In this document: one piece after another, positions 1-8,323 of the stretch
Layout of the letters: each line of letters opens with the position of its first letter
Numbering within the stretch: the stretch's first letter is position 1
Assembly: GCA_036735545.1 (NCBI GenBank)
Contig: DAINOD010000001.1
Location: 86,661 to 150,660, forward strand
From: Rubrimonas sp036735545
Lineage (GTDB): Bacteria; Pseudomonadota; Alphaproteobacteria; Rhodobacterales; Rhodobacteraceae
Direction: 5' to 3'
DNA: 64,000 nt
Program-made: the position numbers and the translations under genes
The notes under the pieces: model-generated
Told to the model about the DNA's origin: nothing
Seen by the model: only the letters and a program-made list of their open reading frames with translations
The model's database searches: none

Positions 1-1
1 A

Positions 2-1123
2 CCGCACCGCGAGGCCGCGGCTCTGGTCGCAGCCGGCGATTTCGCGGCCGCAGGCGCGCTCGCCGAGGCTGCGCTGACCCGCCGCGGGCCGGAGGCGGCG
101 CTCAGCGAGGCGGCGGTCCAGCTGCTCGACGTGGCCGTCACCGCGGCGGTGCTGCGGCGCGACGCCGGGGCTGTCGCACGCCTCGAGGCCGAGCGCGCCG
201 GTCGGGCGAGCGGCGGCGGCGCCCTTTTCGGCGCGCTGCGCGCCTGCTTCATCGGCTGGTGGTCGCGGGGCGGGCGCGGGGGGCTCGTGTTCGATCTTGA
301 GGTCGCAGCCGAGGTGGCCACCCGATGGGCCGAGGCGGCGACCAGCCGGGCCGAGCGAGGCCGCGCGCTGCACAACCGCGCGATGGCGCTGTCCGACCGC
401 GCCGGGGCCCTGAGCGATCCGCAGGCGCGCGCCGCCGCGGTGGAGGCCTTCCGCGACGCCCTAGCCGTCCGCACGCGCGCGGAGGGGCTGGAGGCCTGGG
501 CGATGACGGCGCACGGTCTCGCCAAGGCGCTGACCGCGCTGGGAGAGCAGAGCGGCCGTCCCGCGCCCCTGCGCGAGGCCACGGAACTGCTGCGCGAGGC
601 GCTCGCGACACGCACGCGCGACTTCGCGCCGGTGGAATGGGCTGCGAGCCAGCTCGCGCTCGCCGCCGCGCTGCACGCGCTCGGCGACATCGAGGGCGGC
701 CACCTCCGATATCGGGAAGCGGTGGCGGCCTATCGCGCGGCGCTGGAGGAGACCTGCCGGACCCGCGCGCCGCTGGTCTGGGCCAAGGCGCAGCACGACA
801 TGGGCGACGCGCTGACCGCGCTCGGCCAGCGCGCCGAGGGGCTCGCGCGGCTGCGCGAGGCGGTCTCGGCCTACGAGGCGGCGCTCTCGGCGCTCGACCG
901 GGCCTGCACGCCCTTCGACTGGGCCATATCGTCCGGCGCCTGCGGCGTGGCGCGCGGGCTGCTCGCCTCGGCGAGCGGCGACGCGTCCGGGGCGGCCGAA
1001 GCCATCGAGCGCATTCGCGACGCACGGGACACGATGCGCGCCGCAGGCGACGCGGCGTACGCCGCGCATTTCGACGGTCAATTGGCCGCCGCCCGTGGCC
1101 TGCACGCCCGTCTCGGCGGCTGA
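2..1123 (+). CDS. TPR-repeat protein, 5' end outside window
   Basis: The reading frame is open through the left edge, so the N-terminus is missing and about 373 residues are visible. From about residue 130 onward there are repeats of roughly 45 residues, with recurring Trp-Ala (VEWAASQ, LVWAKAQ, FDWAISS), LG or LALAAALHALG, and EAVAAYRAAL segments. This is the long-period tetratricopeptide type, a helical scaffold for protein-protein contacts. No catalytic domain is seen in the visible part, and the missing N-terminus may hold one. It ends 66 bp before the EamA gene. Its role is unknown; the family assignment is by repeat pattern only. Confidence 0.7.
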   Translation, partial: PHREAAALVAAGDFAAAGALAEAALTRRGPEAALSEAAVQLLDVAVTAAVLRRDAGAVARLEAERAGRASGGGALFGALRACFIGWWSRGGRGGLVFDLEVAAEVATRWAEAATSRAERGRALHNRAMALSDRAGALSDPQARAAAVEAFRDALAVRTRAEGLEAWAMTAHGLAKALTALGEQSGRPAPLREATELLREALATRTRDFAPVEWAASQLALAAALHALGDIEGGHLRYREAVAAYRAALEETCRTRAPLVWAKAQHDMGDALTALGQRAEGLARLREAVSAYEAALSALDRACTPFDWAISSGACGVARGLLASASGDASGAAEAIERIRDARDTMRAAGDAAYAAHFDGQLAAARGLHARLGG

Positions 1124-1189
1124 TCACTCCGCCGTGTCGGCGGCGTCGCGTCGCGGCGACCGCGCAGCCAGGCGACGCGACGGTGGCGC

Positions 1190-2107
1190 ATGGCCACGCA
1201 CCCTGTCGCCCGCCACCGCGAAACGACCGTCTCGCGACCCCTGATCGGCTACGCCGCGGCCGCGGTGGCGGTCGCGATCTGGGCCGGCTGGATCGTCGCG
1301 GTGCGCTTCTCCGTCACGACGCTCTCGCCCCTCGACGTGGCGCTGCTGCGCTACGGCGGGCCGGCGCTGCTGCTGGCGCCGGTGTGGCTGCGGCGCGGGC
1401 CGCTGGCGCGCGGCGCAGCCCCGTGGCGGCTCGTCGTCATGACGGCGGGCTGGGGCGCGCCCTTCGCGCTTTACGCCGCACAGGGGCTGAAGGCTGCCGA
1501 CATCGGCCTGTTCGCGGCGCTGGTTCCCGGCGCCATGCCGCTGTGGGTGGCGGCGTTCTCGGCGCTGGCCCTCGGCGCCCGGTACGGGCCGCGCGCCGGC
1601 GTCGGCCTTGCGCTGATCGCCGCCGCGGCGGCGCTGGCGCTGGTCGCGGCGCCGCCCGGGGCCCGCGCGGCGGCGCCGTGGCTCTTCGCCGCCTCCGCCT
1701 CGTGGGCGGCCTACACGCTGGCCTATCGCGGCTCGGGCCTGTCGCCGGTCGAGGCGACGGCGCTGGTGGCCTTCTGGTCGACGCTGGCGCTTGTCCCCGT
1801 CGCGCTGATCCATGGCCAGTCGCTGAGCGCCCTGCCCGCCGCGACCTTCGCCGCGCAATTCCTCGTCCACGGCGTTCTTTCGGGGGCGGCCTCGGTCGCC
1901 GCCTACGCGCTGGCGATTCGCGAACTTGGCGCCGCCAGAGCCGCGGCCTCCTCGGCGCTCGTGCCCGGACTCGCGGCGCTGGGCGGCGTGGCGCTGCTGG
2001 GCGAGGCGCTGCCCTGGCCCACCGCGCTCGCCGTGGGCGGCGCATGCGTGGGCGTCGGATTGCTGAGCGCCGTCAGGCCGCCGCCAGCGCCCCCGCCAGC
2101 CCGCTGA
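1190..2107 (+). CDS. EamA/DMT-family membrane transporter
   Basis: This 305-residue protein is almost entirely hydrophobic, with about ten predicted membrane segments in two similar halves. That is the layout of EamA (drug/metabolite transporter) exporters. The N-terminal segment AIWAGWIVAVRF and the second-half segment GEALPWPTALAVGG are typical of the family. Members export amino acids or other small metabolites across the inner membrane; the substrate cannot be told here. The last 35 bp overlap the 3' end of purQ on the other strand, so the two genes converge without room for a terminator. Confidence 0.85.
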   Translation: MATHPVARHRETTVSRPLIGYAAAAVAVAIWAGWIVAVRFSVTTLSPLDVALLRYGGPALLLAPVWLRRGPLARGAAPWRLVVMTAGWGAPFALYAAQGLKAADIGLFAALVPGAMPLWVAAFSALALGARYGPRAGVGLALIAAAAALALVAAPPGARAAAPWLFAASASWAAYTLAYRGSGLSPVEATALVAFWSTLALVPVALIHGQSLSALPAATFAAQFLVHGVLSGAASVAAYALAIRELGAARAAASSALVPGLAALGGVALLGEALPWPTALAVGGACVGVGLLSAVRPPPAPPPAR

Positions 2108-2744
2108 AGAAGGCGGCGCCGTCCGCCCGGCCCAGCGCGGGGTCGGCGGCGCGCTCGGGGTGGGGCATCAGGCCCAGCACGCGGCGGTTCTCCGACAGCA
2201 CGCCAGCCACGTCGCGGGCCGAGCCGTTTGGGTTGTCGTCGGGCGCATAGCGGAACGCGACGCGCCCCTCGCCCTCCAGCCGGTCGAGCGTGGGCCCGTC
2301 GGCGACATAGCAGCCGTCGTGGTGGGCGATGGGGAACACCACCTCATCGCCCGGACGATGGCCGCGGGTGAAGGCGCTTTCGGGCCCGACGATCAGGCGC
2401 GCGTCGCGGCGCACGAACCTGAGCGAGGCGTTGCGCATCAGCGCGCCGGGCAGGAGCCCCGCCTCGCACAGCACCTGAAAGCCGTTGCACACGCCCAGCA
2501 CCAGCCCGCCCCGCGCCGCAAAGTCGGCCGTCGCGCGCATAGCCGGCGCGCGCGCCGCGATGGCGCCGCAACGCAGGTAGTCGCCGAAGGAGAAGCCGCC
2601 GGGCAACCCCACCAGGTCGAGGCCGGGCGGCAGCGCGCCGTCCTTCCACCAGTGCATGACCACCTCCGCCCCGGCTGCGCGCAGCGCGACGGCGAGATCG
2701 CGGTCGCAGTTCGAGCCGGGAAAGACGAGGACCGCGGCCTTCAT
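2073..2744 (-). CDS. purQ: Phosphoribosylformylglycinamidine synthase subunit PurQ
   Basis: This 223-residue class-I glutamine amidotransferase hydrolyses glutamine to supply ammonia to PurL in the fourth step of de novo purine synthesis. The N-terminus reads MKAAVLVFPGSNCDRD, as in PurQ. The nucleophile Cys lies in GVCNGFQ, and the His-Glu pair in MPHPERA completes the triad. An in-frame ATG lies 54 bp upstream, but the chosen start gives the family N-terminus and overlaps the purS stop by 4 bp (ATGA), which indicates coupled translation. PurL is not in the window. The 3' end overlaps the convergent EamA gene by 35 bp. Confidence 0.95.
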   Translation of the reverse strand: MKAAVLVFPGSNCDRDLAVALRAAGAEVVMHWWKDGALPPGLDLVGLPGGFSFGDYLRCGAIAARAPAMRATADFAARGGLVLGVCNGFQVLCEAGLLPGALMRNASLRFVRRDARLIVGPESAFTRGHRPGDEVVFPIAHHDGCYVADGPTLDRLEGEGRVAFRYAPDDNPNGSARDVAGVLSENRRVLGLMPHPERAADPALGRADGAAFFSGLAGALAAA

Positions 2745-2980
2745 GCCAGGTCGATGGCGTAGGATTCGATGACGGTGTTGGCGAGCAGCTTCTCGCACAT
2801 CGCGACGACCTGGGCGCGGGCCGCCTCGGGATCGGTCTCGGCCAGCGTCAGCTCGATCAGCTTGCCCTGGCGCGCGTCCTCCACGCCCTCGAAGCCGAGG
2901 GTGCGCAGAGCCTGCGCGATGGCCTGCCCCTGTGGGTCGAGCACCCCGCGCTTCAGCGTCACCGTCACCCGCGCCTTCAT
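2741..2980 (-). CDS. purS: Phosphoribosylformylglycinamidine synthase subunit PurS
   Basis: This 79-residue protein matches PurS in length and in its start, MKARVTVTLKRGVLDPQG, with the helix IAQALRTLGFEGV following. PurS bridges PurQ and the small form of PurL so that ammonia is channelled between them. It is the first gene of a purS-purQ operon on the minus strand, with a 4-bp overlap into purQ. An 89-bp divergent spacer separates it from an unknown periplasmic-protein gene. Confidence 0.95.
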   Translation of the reverse strand: MKARVTVTLKRGVLDPQGQAIAQALRTLGFEGVEDARQGKLIELTLAETDPEAARAQVVAMCEKLLANTVIESYAIDLA

Positions 2981-3017
2981 CGACCGCCCTCCGCTCGCGT
3001 CCCGCTGTTAGCAGAGG

Positions 3018-3046
3018 TTGCGCGGGCCCGGAAGCCGCCCCTAGGC
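3018..3046 (+). promoter_or_regulatory. Possible sigma-70 promoter of the 3070 gene
   Basis: TTGCGC at 3018-3023 and CTAGGC at 3041-3046 are separated by 17 bp. The same CTAGGC-like -10 occurs before rpsD after a perfect TTGACA. The match is weak on its own and is offered because the two sites resemble each other. Confidence 0.3.
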
Positions 3047-3069
3047 TGTGGCGAAACAGGGGGGCGGCG

Positions 3070-3882
3070 ATGCGGGTCTGGCTGGCGGCGACGATGGTGG
3101 CGGCGGGATCGGCCGCGGCGCAGGAGCAGCTCCACCTGCTGTCCTATGAGGCGATTCCCTCGGCGCAGATGACGCTGGACCTCGACGGCGCGACCTACGC
3201 CCAGCGCGCCGAGTTGACGGCGGCGGTGCGCGATGCGCTGTCGCCGCAGATTTTCACGGCCGTGGGCGTGGATCCCGACACGATCGACACCGACCTCACG
3301 CCCGGCGGCTTCCTGCTGCAGACCAACGCCTCGCTGCAGGCCCGCGGCGCCTTCAGCGAGGTGGAGGCCGCGCGGCTCGCGGCCGCCATCGGCTATGTCT
3401 TCCGCCAGTGGTCCGTGCTGGTCTCGCGCCTCGACGACCTCGGCGGCGACACCGGCTATGTTGTCGTCGGCTTTGCGGAGGACGCGCTGACGCCTGAGCT
3501 GGCGCAGGGCTTCTTCGAGGCGGCGGCGGCGGTGCATCCGGGCCTGGGCGGCGGCTACACCGCGTTCGGCGACGAGATGATCTTCCTCAACGTCCGCGAC
3601 GCCGAGCACCAGCCCTTCAGCGACCTCGAGGACATGATGTTCGCGGCGGGCCTCGGCGAGGCGGCGGGACGCTTCGCCGAGGCGCCGGCGCGGGTCATCG
3701 GCGCCGGCTACGCCGCAGCGATCTTCGTCGGCAACGACTGGGACGCGGCGCCGGGGGGCGAGGACTACGCCAACGCGCTGAACGATCCCGAACTCGTCGC
3801 GGAGCTCGACGCGCTGCGGGCTGTCCATACCGCGCTCGTGGCGGAGTTCGCCGTCCGCTTCGGATGGGCGCAGCAACGCTGA
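3070..3882 (+). CDS. Secreted/periplasmic protein of unknown function
   Basis: I do not recognise this 270-residue protein. The start is set by a purine-rich ribosome site (AGGGGGGCGGCG) and by a clear signal peptide, MRVWLAATMVAAGSAAAQ, with cleavage likely after the Ala-Ala-Ala. The mature part is acidic and Ala-rich with no Cys. It includes QWSVLVSRLDDLGGDTGYVVVGF, MIFLNVRDAEHQPF and AAIFVGNDWDAAPGG, which look like alternating strand and helix elements. It is divergent from purS, and no neighbour suggests a role. Confidence 0.7.
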   Translation: MRVWLAATMVAAGSAAAQEQLHLLSYEAIPSAQMTLDLDGATYAQRAELTAAVRDALSPQIFTAVGVDPDTIDTDLTPGGFLLQTNASLQARGAFSEVEAARLAAAIGYVFRQWSVLVSRLDDLGGDTGYVVVGFAEDALTPELAQGFFEAAAAVHPGLGGGYTAFGDEMIFLNVRDAEHQPFSDLEDMMFAAGLGEAAGRFAEAPARVIGAGYAAAIFVGNDWDAAPGGEDYANALNDPELVAELDALRAVHTALVAEFAVRFGWAQQR

Positions 3883-4127
3883 CGCAGGACGGCGCGTCAG
3901 CCGGGCGAACCCGCAGAACGCCGAACACCGCGCTGACGCCTTGCGGCGTCGCGTCGACGTCCGGCGCCCGCCACCATGACGGCGCGCTGAAGGCGATCTA
4001 GTGACGGGGGTTGCAAAATCTCTTGTGTTGCCGCACCCTCCAGAAATACTCTGCCAAGATAGCGTCACTTCGTTTGTACCTCATGCGGCTGCGTGGTGAA
4101 TATTCGCAAATGAAGGGGGATTTGCGC

Positions 4128-4970
4128 ATGGAACGCGACAAGGTAGCCCAGTGGTTTGATCAAGGCTTTGCACTCATGCGCGGCGGCGCGGCGCCTGCGG
4201 GGGGGCTGCCTGCGGGGGGCGACATGGCCGTCGCGAAGGGGATGCTGGCCGGCCCGGGCAGCGCCGCCGCACGTGCGGCGATGAGCAAGATTCGCGAAGA
4301 TTTCGGGGGCGCGGTCGATCCCGCCGCGATGACGGGCTCGGCGCTCGATCGCTACCTGAAACGGATCCGCGACACGCCGGCCGTCGGGGTCACCACGGTC
4401 GCCAGCGTCGCGCTGAAGAAGGCCGGCTGGACCCCCGACGTCGGAAAGGGCGGAAATGACCCCGCGCGCTTCCAGAATTATCTGAACGTGCTGGCGACCG
4501 CGCCCTGCATGATGCCGCCCTCGATCGAAACAACAGAAATTACTTATCGCGAAAAGAAATACGATCAACTGATCGACGAGGCCAGCAAGCTGCTCACGGC
4601 GTCCCTTGGCGGCGATTCGGACGAGATCGTGAAGGCGCTGACCGCTATCGCCAAGACGGCGGTGACAAACGTCCAGAAACAACAATCGGTCTGCATCATT
4701 TCGCAACACGCCGTCGCCATCGATGCCCGGACACCCGGCTACTATGTCTATCTTACGAAGGCGACGGTCACGCGAACGACCAAGAAGTCCGAGCTGCTCG
4801 AGTCCAGCCTGGTCGTCTACGGCATGACGATCCCGTTTTCGGTCGAGGCGTGGACCAGCGGGCTCTATGAACCGATCGGCCGGCGCGCCTACGCAGACGC
4901 CGAGGACTGGTTCAAGGGCATAGATACGCCGACGCCGGAGGGAGCCCCGAAACTCTGCTTCGAGCCCTGA
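4128..4970 (+). CDS. Unknown protein, first of a paralogous pair
   Basis: I do not recognise this 280-residue protein. The ATG at 4128 follows the ribosome site AAGGGGGA (4113-4120) at normal spacing, so longer in-frame readings back to 4011 are not preferred. No signal peptide or membrane span is visible. The middle carries KKAGWTPDVGKGG and DPARFQNYL, which parallel AAGWSPKMGERNG and ARYEGFAAAL in the next gene. A strand-rich part follows (SVCIISQHAVAID, GYYVYLTKATV, SSLVVYGMTIPF). The gene is visibly richer in A/T and in AAA/AAT codons than its surroundings, suggesting transfer or an accessory role. It sits one base before the next gene. Confidence 0.7.
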   Translation: MERDKVAQWFDQGFALMRGGAAPAGGLPAGGDMAVAKGMLAGPGSAAARAAMSKIREDFGGAVDPAAMTGSALDRYLKRIRDTPAVGVTTVASVALKKAGWTPDVGKGGNDPARFQNYLNVLATAPCMMPPSIETTEITYREKKYDQLIDEASKLLTASLGGDSDEIVKALTAIAKTAVTNVQKQQSVCIISQHAVAIDARTPGYYVYLTKATVTRTTKKSELLESSLVVYGMTIPFSVEAWTSGLYEPIGRRAYADAEDWFKGIDTPTPEGAPKLCFEP

Positions 4971-4971
4971 G

Positions 4972-5787
4972 ATGAGCGACGTCGTCGCAGCCTCTGCTAT
5001 CGCCGTGGGAGATGTCGCGGCGCTCTCGGCGCGCGAGGAGGCGCTGGCTCCGTTGTTTGCGGTCCGCGGCGCGCGCCTCGCCGCCGATCCGGCCGCGGAG
5101 CGCGCCCTCGCCGATGCCGTGGACGCGCCCGCGCTGGGGGCGGTCGCGGCGGTGGAGATGGCGCGCGAGGCCGCCGGCTGGTCGCCAAAGATGGGCGAAC
5201 GCAACGGCCTGGCCCGCTACGAGGGCTTCGCCGCGGCGTTGCTGTCCGGCGGCTGGTTCCACGCCGCAAACGCCCCTGCGCAGGCCGCCGCCTACGACGA
5301 CGCTGATCCGGCGGGATCGCTGTCGGCGATCGTGGCGAGCCTGCATCCGGACCTGACGCCGGCCGACGCTCGCCGCGTCGCGGCGGCGATGGCGCGCTCG
5401 CTGACACAGGCGCTCGGTCCGGACGGCGCGCGGCCCGAGGCGGCGGAACCCGGTTTGCTGACGGCCAAGAAGCGGGAAGTGCTGGAAAAGCGTGTGGCGA
5501 CCGTCGCCACCAATCGCCTCGACGTCGGCGAGCGGCCGCGTTTTCGGATGCACTGGCGCAGCGAGACCTTCCTGCGGACAAAGGAGGGCAAGGACGAGCC
5601 GAAGACATCGACCACCCGCGGGCCCGTGCGCGCCCACGATCTCGCCTTCGACCTCGACCGCTGGCGCAGCGGCGACCGTGCGGCGCTGCTCGGCTACTAC
5701 CGCCGCGTCGAGGACTGGCTGGACGACTTCGACGCGGCCGGCGGGAAGCCGCGGCGCATGGCGTGCTTTGACAAGCTGACGGGCTGA
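4972..5787 (+). CDS. Unknown protein, second of a paralogous pair
   Basis: I do not recognise this 271-residue protein, which starts one base after the preceding stop and is surely co-translated with it. The N-terminal half is Ala-rich and helical. It holds AAGWSPKMGERNG followed by ARYEGFAAALLSGG, the counterpart of a segment in the upstream gene. The C-terminal half is more polar, with RPRFRMHWRSETFLRTKEG and HDLAFDLDRWRSGDR. No signal peptide, transmembrane segment or known catalytic motif is seen. It converges with the GlxA-type regulator, with 7 bp between the stop codons. Confidence 0.7.
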   Translation: MSDVVAASAIAVGDVAALSAREEALAPLFAVRGARLAADPAAERALADAVDAPALGAVAAVEMAREAAGWSPKMGERNGLARYEGFAAALLSGGWFHAANAPAQAAAYDDADPAGSLSAIVASLHPDLTPADARRVAAAMARSLTQALGPDGARPEAAEPGLLTAKKREVLEKRVATVATNRLDVGERPRFRMHWRSETFLRTKEGKDEPKTSTTRGPVRAHDLAFDLDRWRSGDRAALLGYYRRVEDWLDDFDAAGGKPRRMACFDKLTG

Positions 5788-5794
5788 GCACGCC

Positions 5795-6799
5795 TCACCC
5801 GCCGTCGGGCGCGCCACGCTCGCGATAGGGTGTGCGGCCGAACTGCGCGCGGTAGCACTTCGAAAAATGCGACGGTGAGGTGAAGCCTGACGCCAGCGCG
5901 ACCGAGATGACGCTCATGTCGCTCTGCAACAGCAGCCCGCGCGCCTTCTGCAACCGCAACTCCATGTAATGGCGCTTGGGGCTCTTGCCGAGATAGCGCC
6001 GGAACAGCCGCTCGAGCTGGCGCGTCGACATGCCTGCGTCGGCGGCGAGTTCGGGCGGGCTGACCGGCTCCTCGAGGTTCTCCTCCATCCGCGTGATGAT
6101 CGCCGACAGCCGCGGGTGGCGCGTGCCGAGGCGCGAGGGCGCCGACAGCCGCTGATCCTCGGCGCCGGAGCGCAGGGAAGAGAGGATCATCTGGTCGGCG
6201 ACCTGGCGCGCCAGTTCAGGCCCGTGGTCGCGCGCCACGACCTCGAGCATCATGTCCGCCGCCGCGACGCCGCCGGCGCAGGTCATGCGGTCGCCGTCGA
6301 TCTCGTACAGCCGGCTTGTCGCCTGCACGTCGGGGAACGCCTCGACGAAGGCCGGCCGGTTCTCCCAGTGGATGGTGCAGCGTCGCCCGTCCAGCAGCCC
6401 CGCCTTGGCCAGCAGATGCGCCCCCGTGCACAGCGCCCCCATCCGCGCGCCGAGCCGGGCCTGCCGGCGCAGCCACGTCATCGTCGGCCTGGTGGCGGCG
6501 CGCTGGACGTCGAGCCCGCCGCAGACCAGCACCGTCGCGTCTCGCTCGATCTCGGCAAGCGCGCCGTCGACGCCGACGCGGGCGCCGTTCGAGCAGACCG
6601 CCTGCGCCCCGTCCTCCGACAGCAGGCGCCATGCGTAGAGAGGGCGGCGGGAAAGGCGGTTGGCGAGGCGCAGCGTCTCGATGGCGGCGGCGAAGGCGAT
6701 CATCGAAAAGCGCGGCGACAGCAGGAAGACGAAAAGCCGCCCCGCCGCCCCTGGCGGCGCGGTCTCCTCGGCGCGCGACCCCGGACCAGCGTCATGCAT
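5795..6799 (-). CDS. GlxA-family (AraC-type) transcriptional regulator
   Basis: This 334-residue protein has the two-part GlxA architecture. The N-terminal DJ-1/PfpI-like domain (about residues 20-190) includes GALCTGAHLLAKAGLLDGR and TIHWENR. The C-terminal AraC/XylS domain (about 230-330) has two helix-turn-helix units (ELAADAGMSTRQLERLFRRY and VALASGFTSPSHFSKCYR). Relatives control amine, choline or glycine-betaine catabolism; the target here is unknown. The start chosen, MHDAGPGS, lies 138 bp from the divergent aroG start, so shared regulation is possible. Confidence 0.88.
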   Translation of the reverse strand: MHDAGPGSRAEETAPPGAAGRLFVFLLSPRFSMIAFAAAIETLRLANRLSRRPLYAWRLLSEDGAQAVCSNGARVGVDGALAEIERDATVLVCGGLDVQRAATRPTMTWLRRQARLGARMGALCTGAHLLAKAGLLDGRRCTIHWENRPAFVEAFPDVQATSRLYEIDGDRMTCAGGVAAADMMLEVVARDHGPELARQVADQMILSSLRSGAEDQRLSAPSRLGTRHPRLSAIITRMEENLEEPVSPPELAADAGMSTRQLERLFRRYLGKSPKRHYMELRLQKARGLLLQSDMSVISVALASGFTSPSHFSKCYRAQFGRTPYRERGAPDGG

Positions 6800-6937
6800 C
6801 GCGCCGAGGTGACGCGAAGGCCGGGGGGCCGTCAAGCCGGCCGCGCGCAGACGTCGCATTGCTGGCGCCGCCCGCGCCGGGGCGTTAAGGGTCGCGAAGA
6901 ACGCAAGACGCGACGGACAAGAGACGGGGAGGCCGCC

Positions 6938-8323
6938 ATGGCGCAGGGTCGGACGCAGGCGTGGGATCGCGCGAGCTGGCGGGGCATGCCCGCGTGGCAG
7001 CTTCCCGACTATCCCGACGCAGGCAAGCTGGAGGCGGTGGAGCGCAAGCTGGCCGGCTATCCGCCGCTGGTCTTCGCCGGCGAGGCGCGGGAGCTGAAGC
7101 GCCGCCTCGCCGAGGTGTCGCGCGGCGAGGCCTTCCTGCTGCAGGGCGGCGACTGCGCCGAGAGCTTCGCGGAGTTCTCCGCCGACAACATCCGCGACAC
7201 CTTCCGGGTGCTGCTGCAGATGGCGGTGGTGCTGACCTACGCGGCGAAGAAGCCGGTGGTGAAGGTCGGCCGGATGGCCGGCCAGTTCGCCAAGCCCCGC
7301 TCCGCCCCCACCGAGAAGGTCGGCGACCTGGAGCTGCCCTCCTACAAGGGCGACATCATCAACGAGGATGCGCCGACGGCCGAGGCGCGCACGCCCGACC
7401 CGGAGCGGATGCTGCAGGCCTATCTGCAGTCGGCCGCCTCGCTGAACCTGCTGCGCGCGTTCGCGCAGGGCGGCTACGCCGACCTGCACCGCGTGGCGTC
7501 CTGGAACCTCGGCTTCACGCAAGGCTCCCCCGAGGCCGAACGCTACGGCGCGACGGCGGAGCGGGTGTCGACGGCGCTCGACTTCATCAACGCCTGCGGG
7601 GTGAACGCGGGCAACGCCAACGCGCTGCACGGCGTCAGCTTCTTCACCTCCCACGAGGCGCTGCTCTTGCAGTACGAGGAGGCGCTGACCCGGCTCGACT
7701 CGACGTCCGGCAAGTGGGTGGCGGGCTCGGGCCACATGATCTGGATCGGCGACCGCACCCGCCAGATCGACGGCGCGCATGTCGAATACTGCCGCGGCGT
7801 GCTGAACCCGATCGGCATGAAATGCGGCCCCACGCTGGGCGCGGACGACCTGCTGAAGCTGATCGACCGGCTGAATCCGACCAACGAGCCCGGCAAACTG
7901 ACGCTGATCGTGCGCGTCGGCGCCGGCAAGGTGGCGAACCACCTGCCCGGCTGGATCCGCGCGATCGAGCGCGAGGGGCGGCAGGTGGTCTGGTGCTGCG
8001 ACCCCATGCACGGCAACACCATCAAGTCCGACACCGGCTACAAGACCCGTCCCTTCGACCGCGTGCTGGGCGAGGTGCGCGAGTTCTTCGCCGTCCACGC
8101 CGCGGAGGGGACGCATGCGGGCGGCGTGCATTTCGAGATGACCGGCAAGAACGTCACCGAGTGCCTCGGGGGGATGCACAACCTCGCCGAGGCCGACCTC
8201 TCCAGCCGCTACCACACCGCCTGCGACCCGCGGCTGAACGCGAGCCAGGCGCTGGAGCTGGCCTTCCTCGTGGCCGAGGAGTTGGACCGAACCGCGGCCG
8301 CGCCGCGCGCCGAGGCGGTGTGA
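6938..8323 (+). CDS. aroG: Class II DAHP synthase (3-deoxy-7-phosphoheptulonate synthase)
   Basis: This 461-residue enzyme condenses phosphoenolpyruvate with erythrose 4-phosphate, the first step of the shikimate pathway. It is the class II (plant/mycobacterial) type: FLLQGGDCAESF carries the metal Cys, KVGRMAGQFAKPRS the PEP-binding basic residues, GMKCGPT lies mid-barrel, and CDPMHGNT and GVHFEMTGKNVTECLGG carry the metal His and Glu. The start MAQGRTQAW follows a purine-rich site (GACGGGGAGG). The stop overlaps the GTG start of the next gene, the first of two such couplings in an aroG-hydrolase-serB operon. Confidence 0.95.
   Translation: MAQGRTQAWDRASWRGMPAWQLPDYPDAGKLEAVERKLAGYPPLVFAGEARELKRRLAEVSRGEAFLLQGGDCAESFAEFSADNIRDTFRVLLQMAVVLTYAAKKPVVKVGRMAGQFAKPRSAPTEKVGDLELPSYKGDIINEDAPTAEARTPDPERMLQAYLQSAASLNLLRAFAQGGYADLHRVASWNLGFTQGSPEAERYGATAERVSTALDFINACGVNAGNANALHGVSFFTSHEALLLQYEEALTRLDSTSGKWVAGSGHMIWIGDRTRQIDGAHVEYCRGVLNPIGMKCGPTLGADDLLKLIDRLNPTNEPGKLTLIVRVGAGKVANHLPGWIRAIEREGRQVVWCCDPMHGNTIKSDTGYKTRPFDRVLGEVREFFAVHAAEGTHAGGVHFEMTGKNVTECLGGMHNLAEADLSSRYHTACDPRLNASQALELAFLVAEELDRTAAAPRAEAV

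Noticed and set aside
3935..3950. GACGCC-TTGC-GGCGTC hairpin after the 3070 gene as a terminator
   Set aside because: The stem is only 6 bp with no T-run, and similar short dyads are frequent at this GC content.
4023..4050. TTGTGT and AATACT as a promoter for the paralogous pair
   Set aside because: Both hexamers are poor matches with a 16-bp spacer in an A/T-richer stretch where chance matches are likely.
5795..8215. Very long minus-strand open frame covering aroG
   Set aside because: Only its part up to 6799 matches a protein family (the GlxA regulator). The rest is antisense to aroG, is rich in Arg/Ala/His/Gln as expected from GC bias, and has no recognisable domain.
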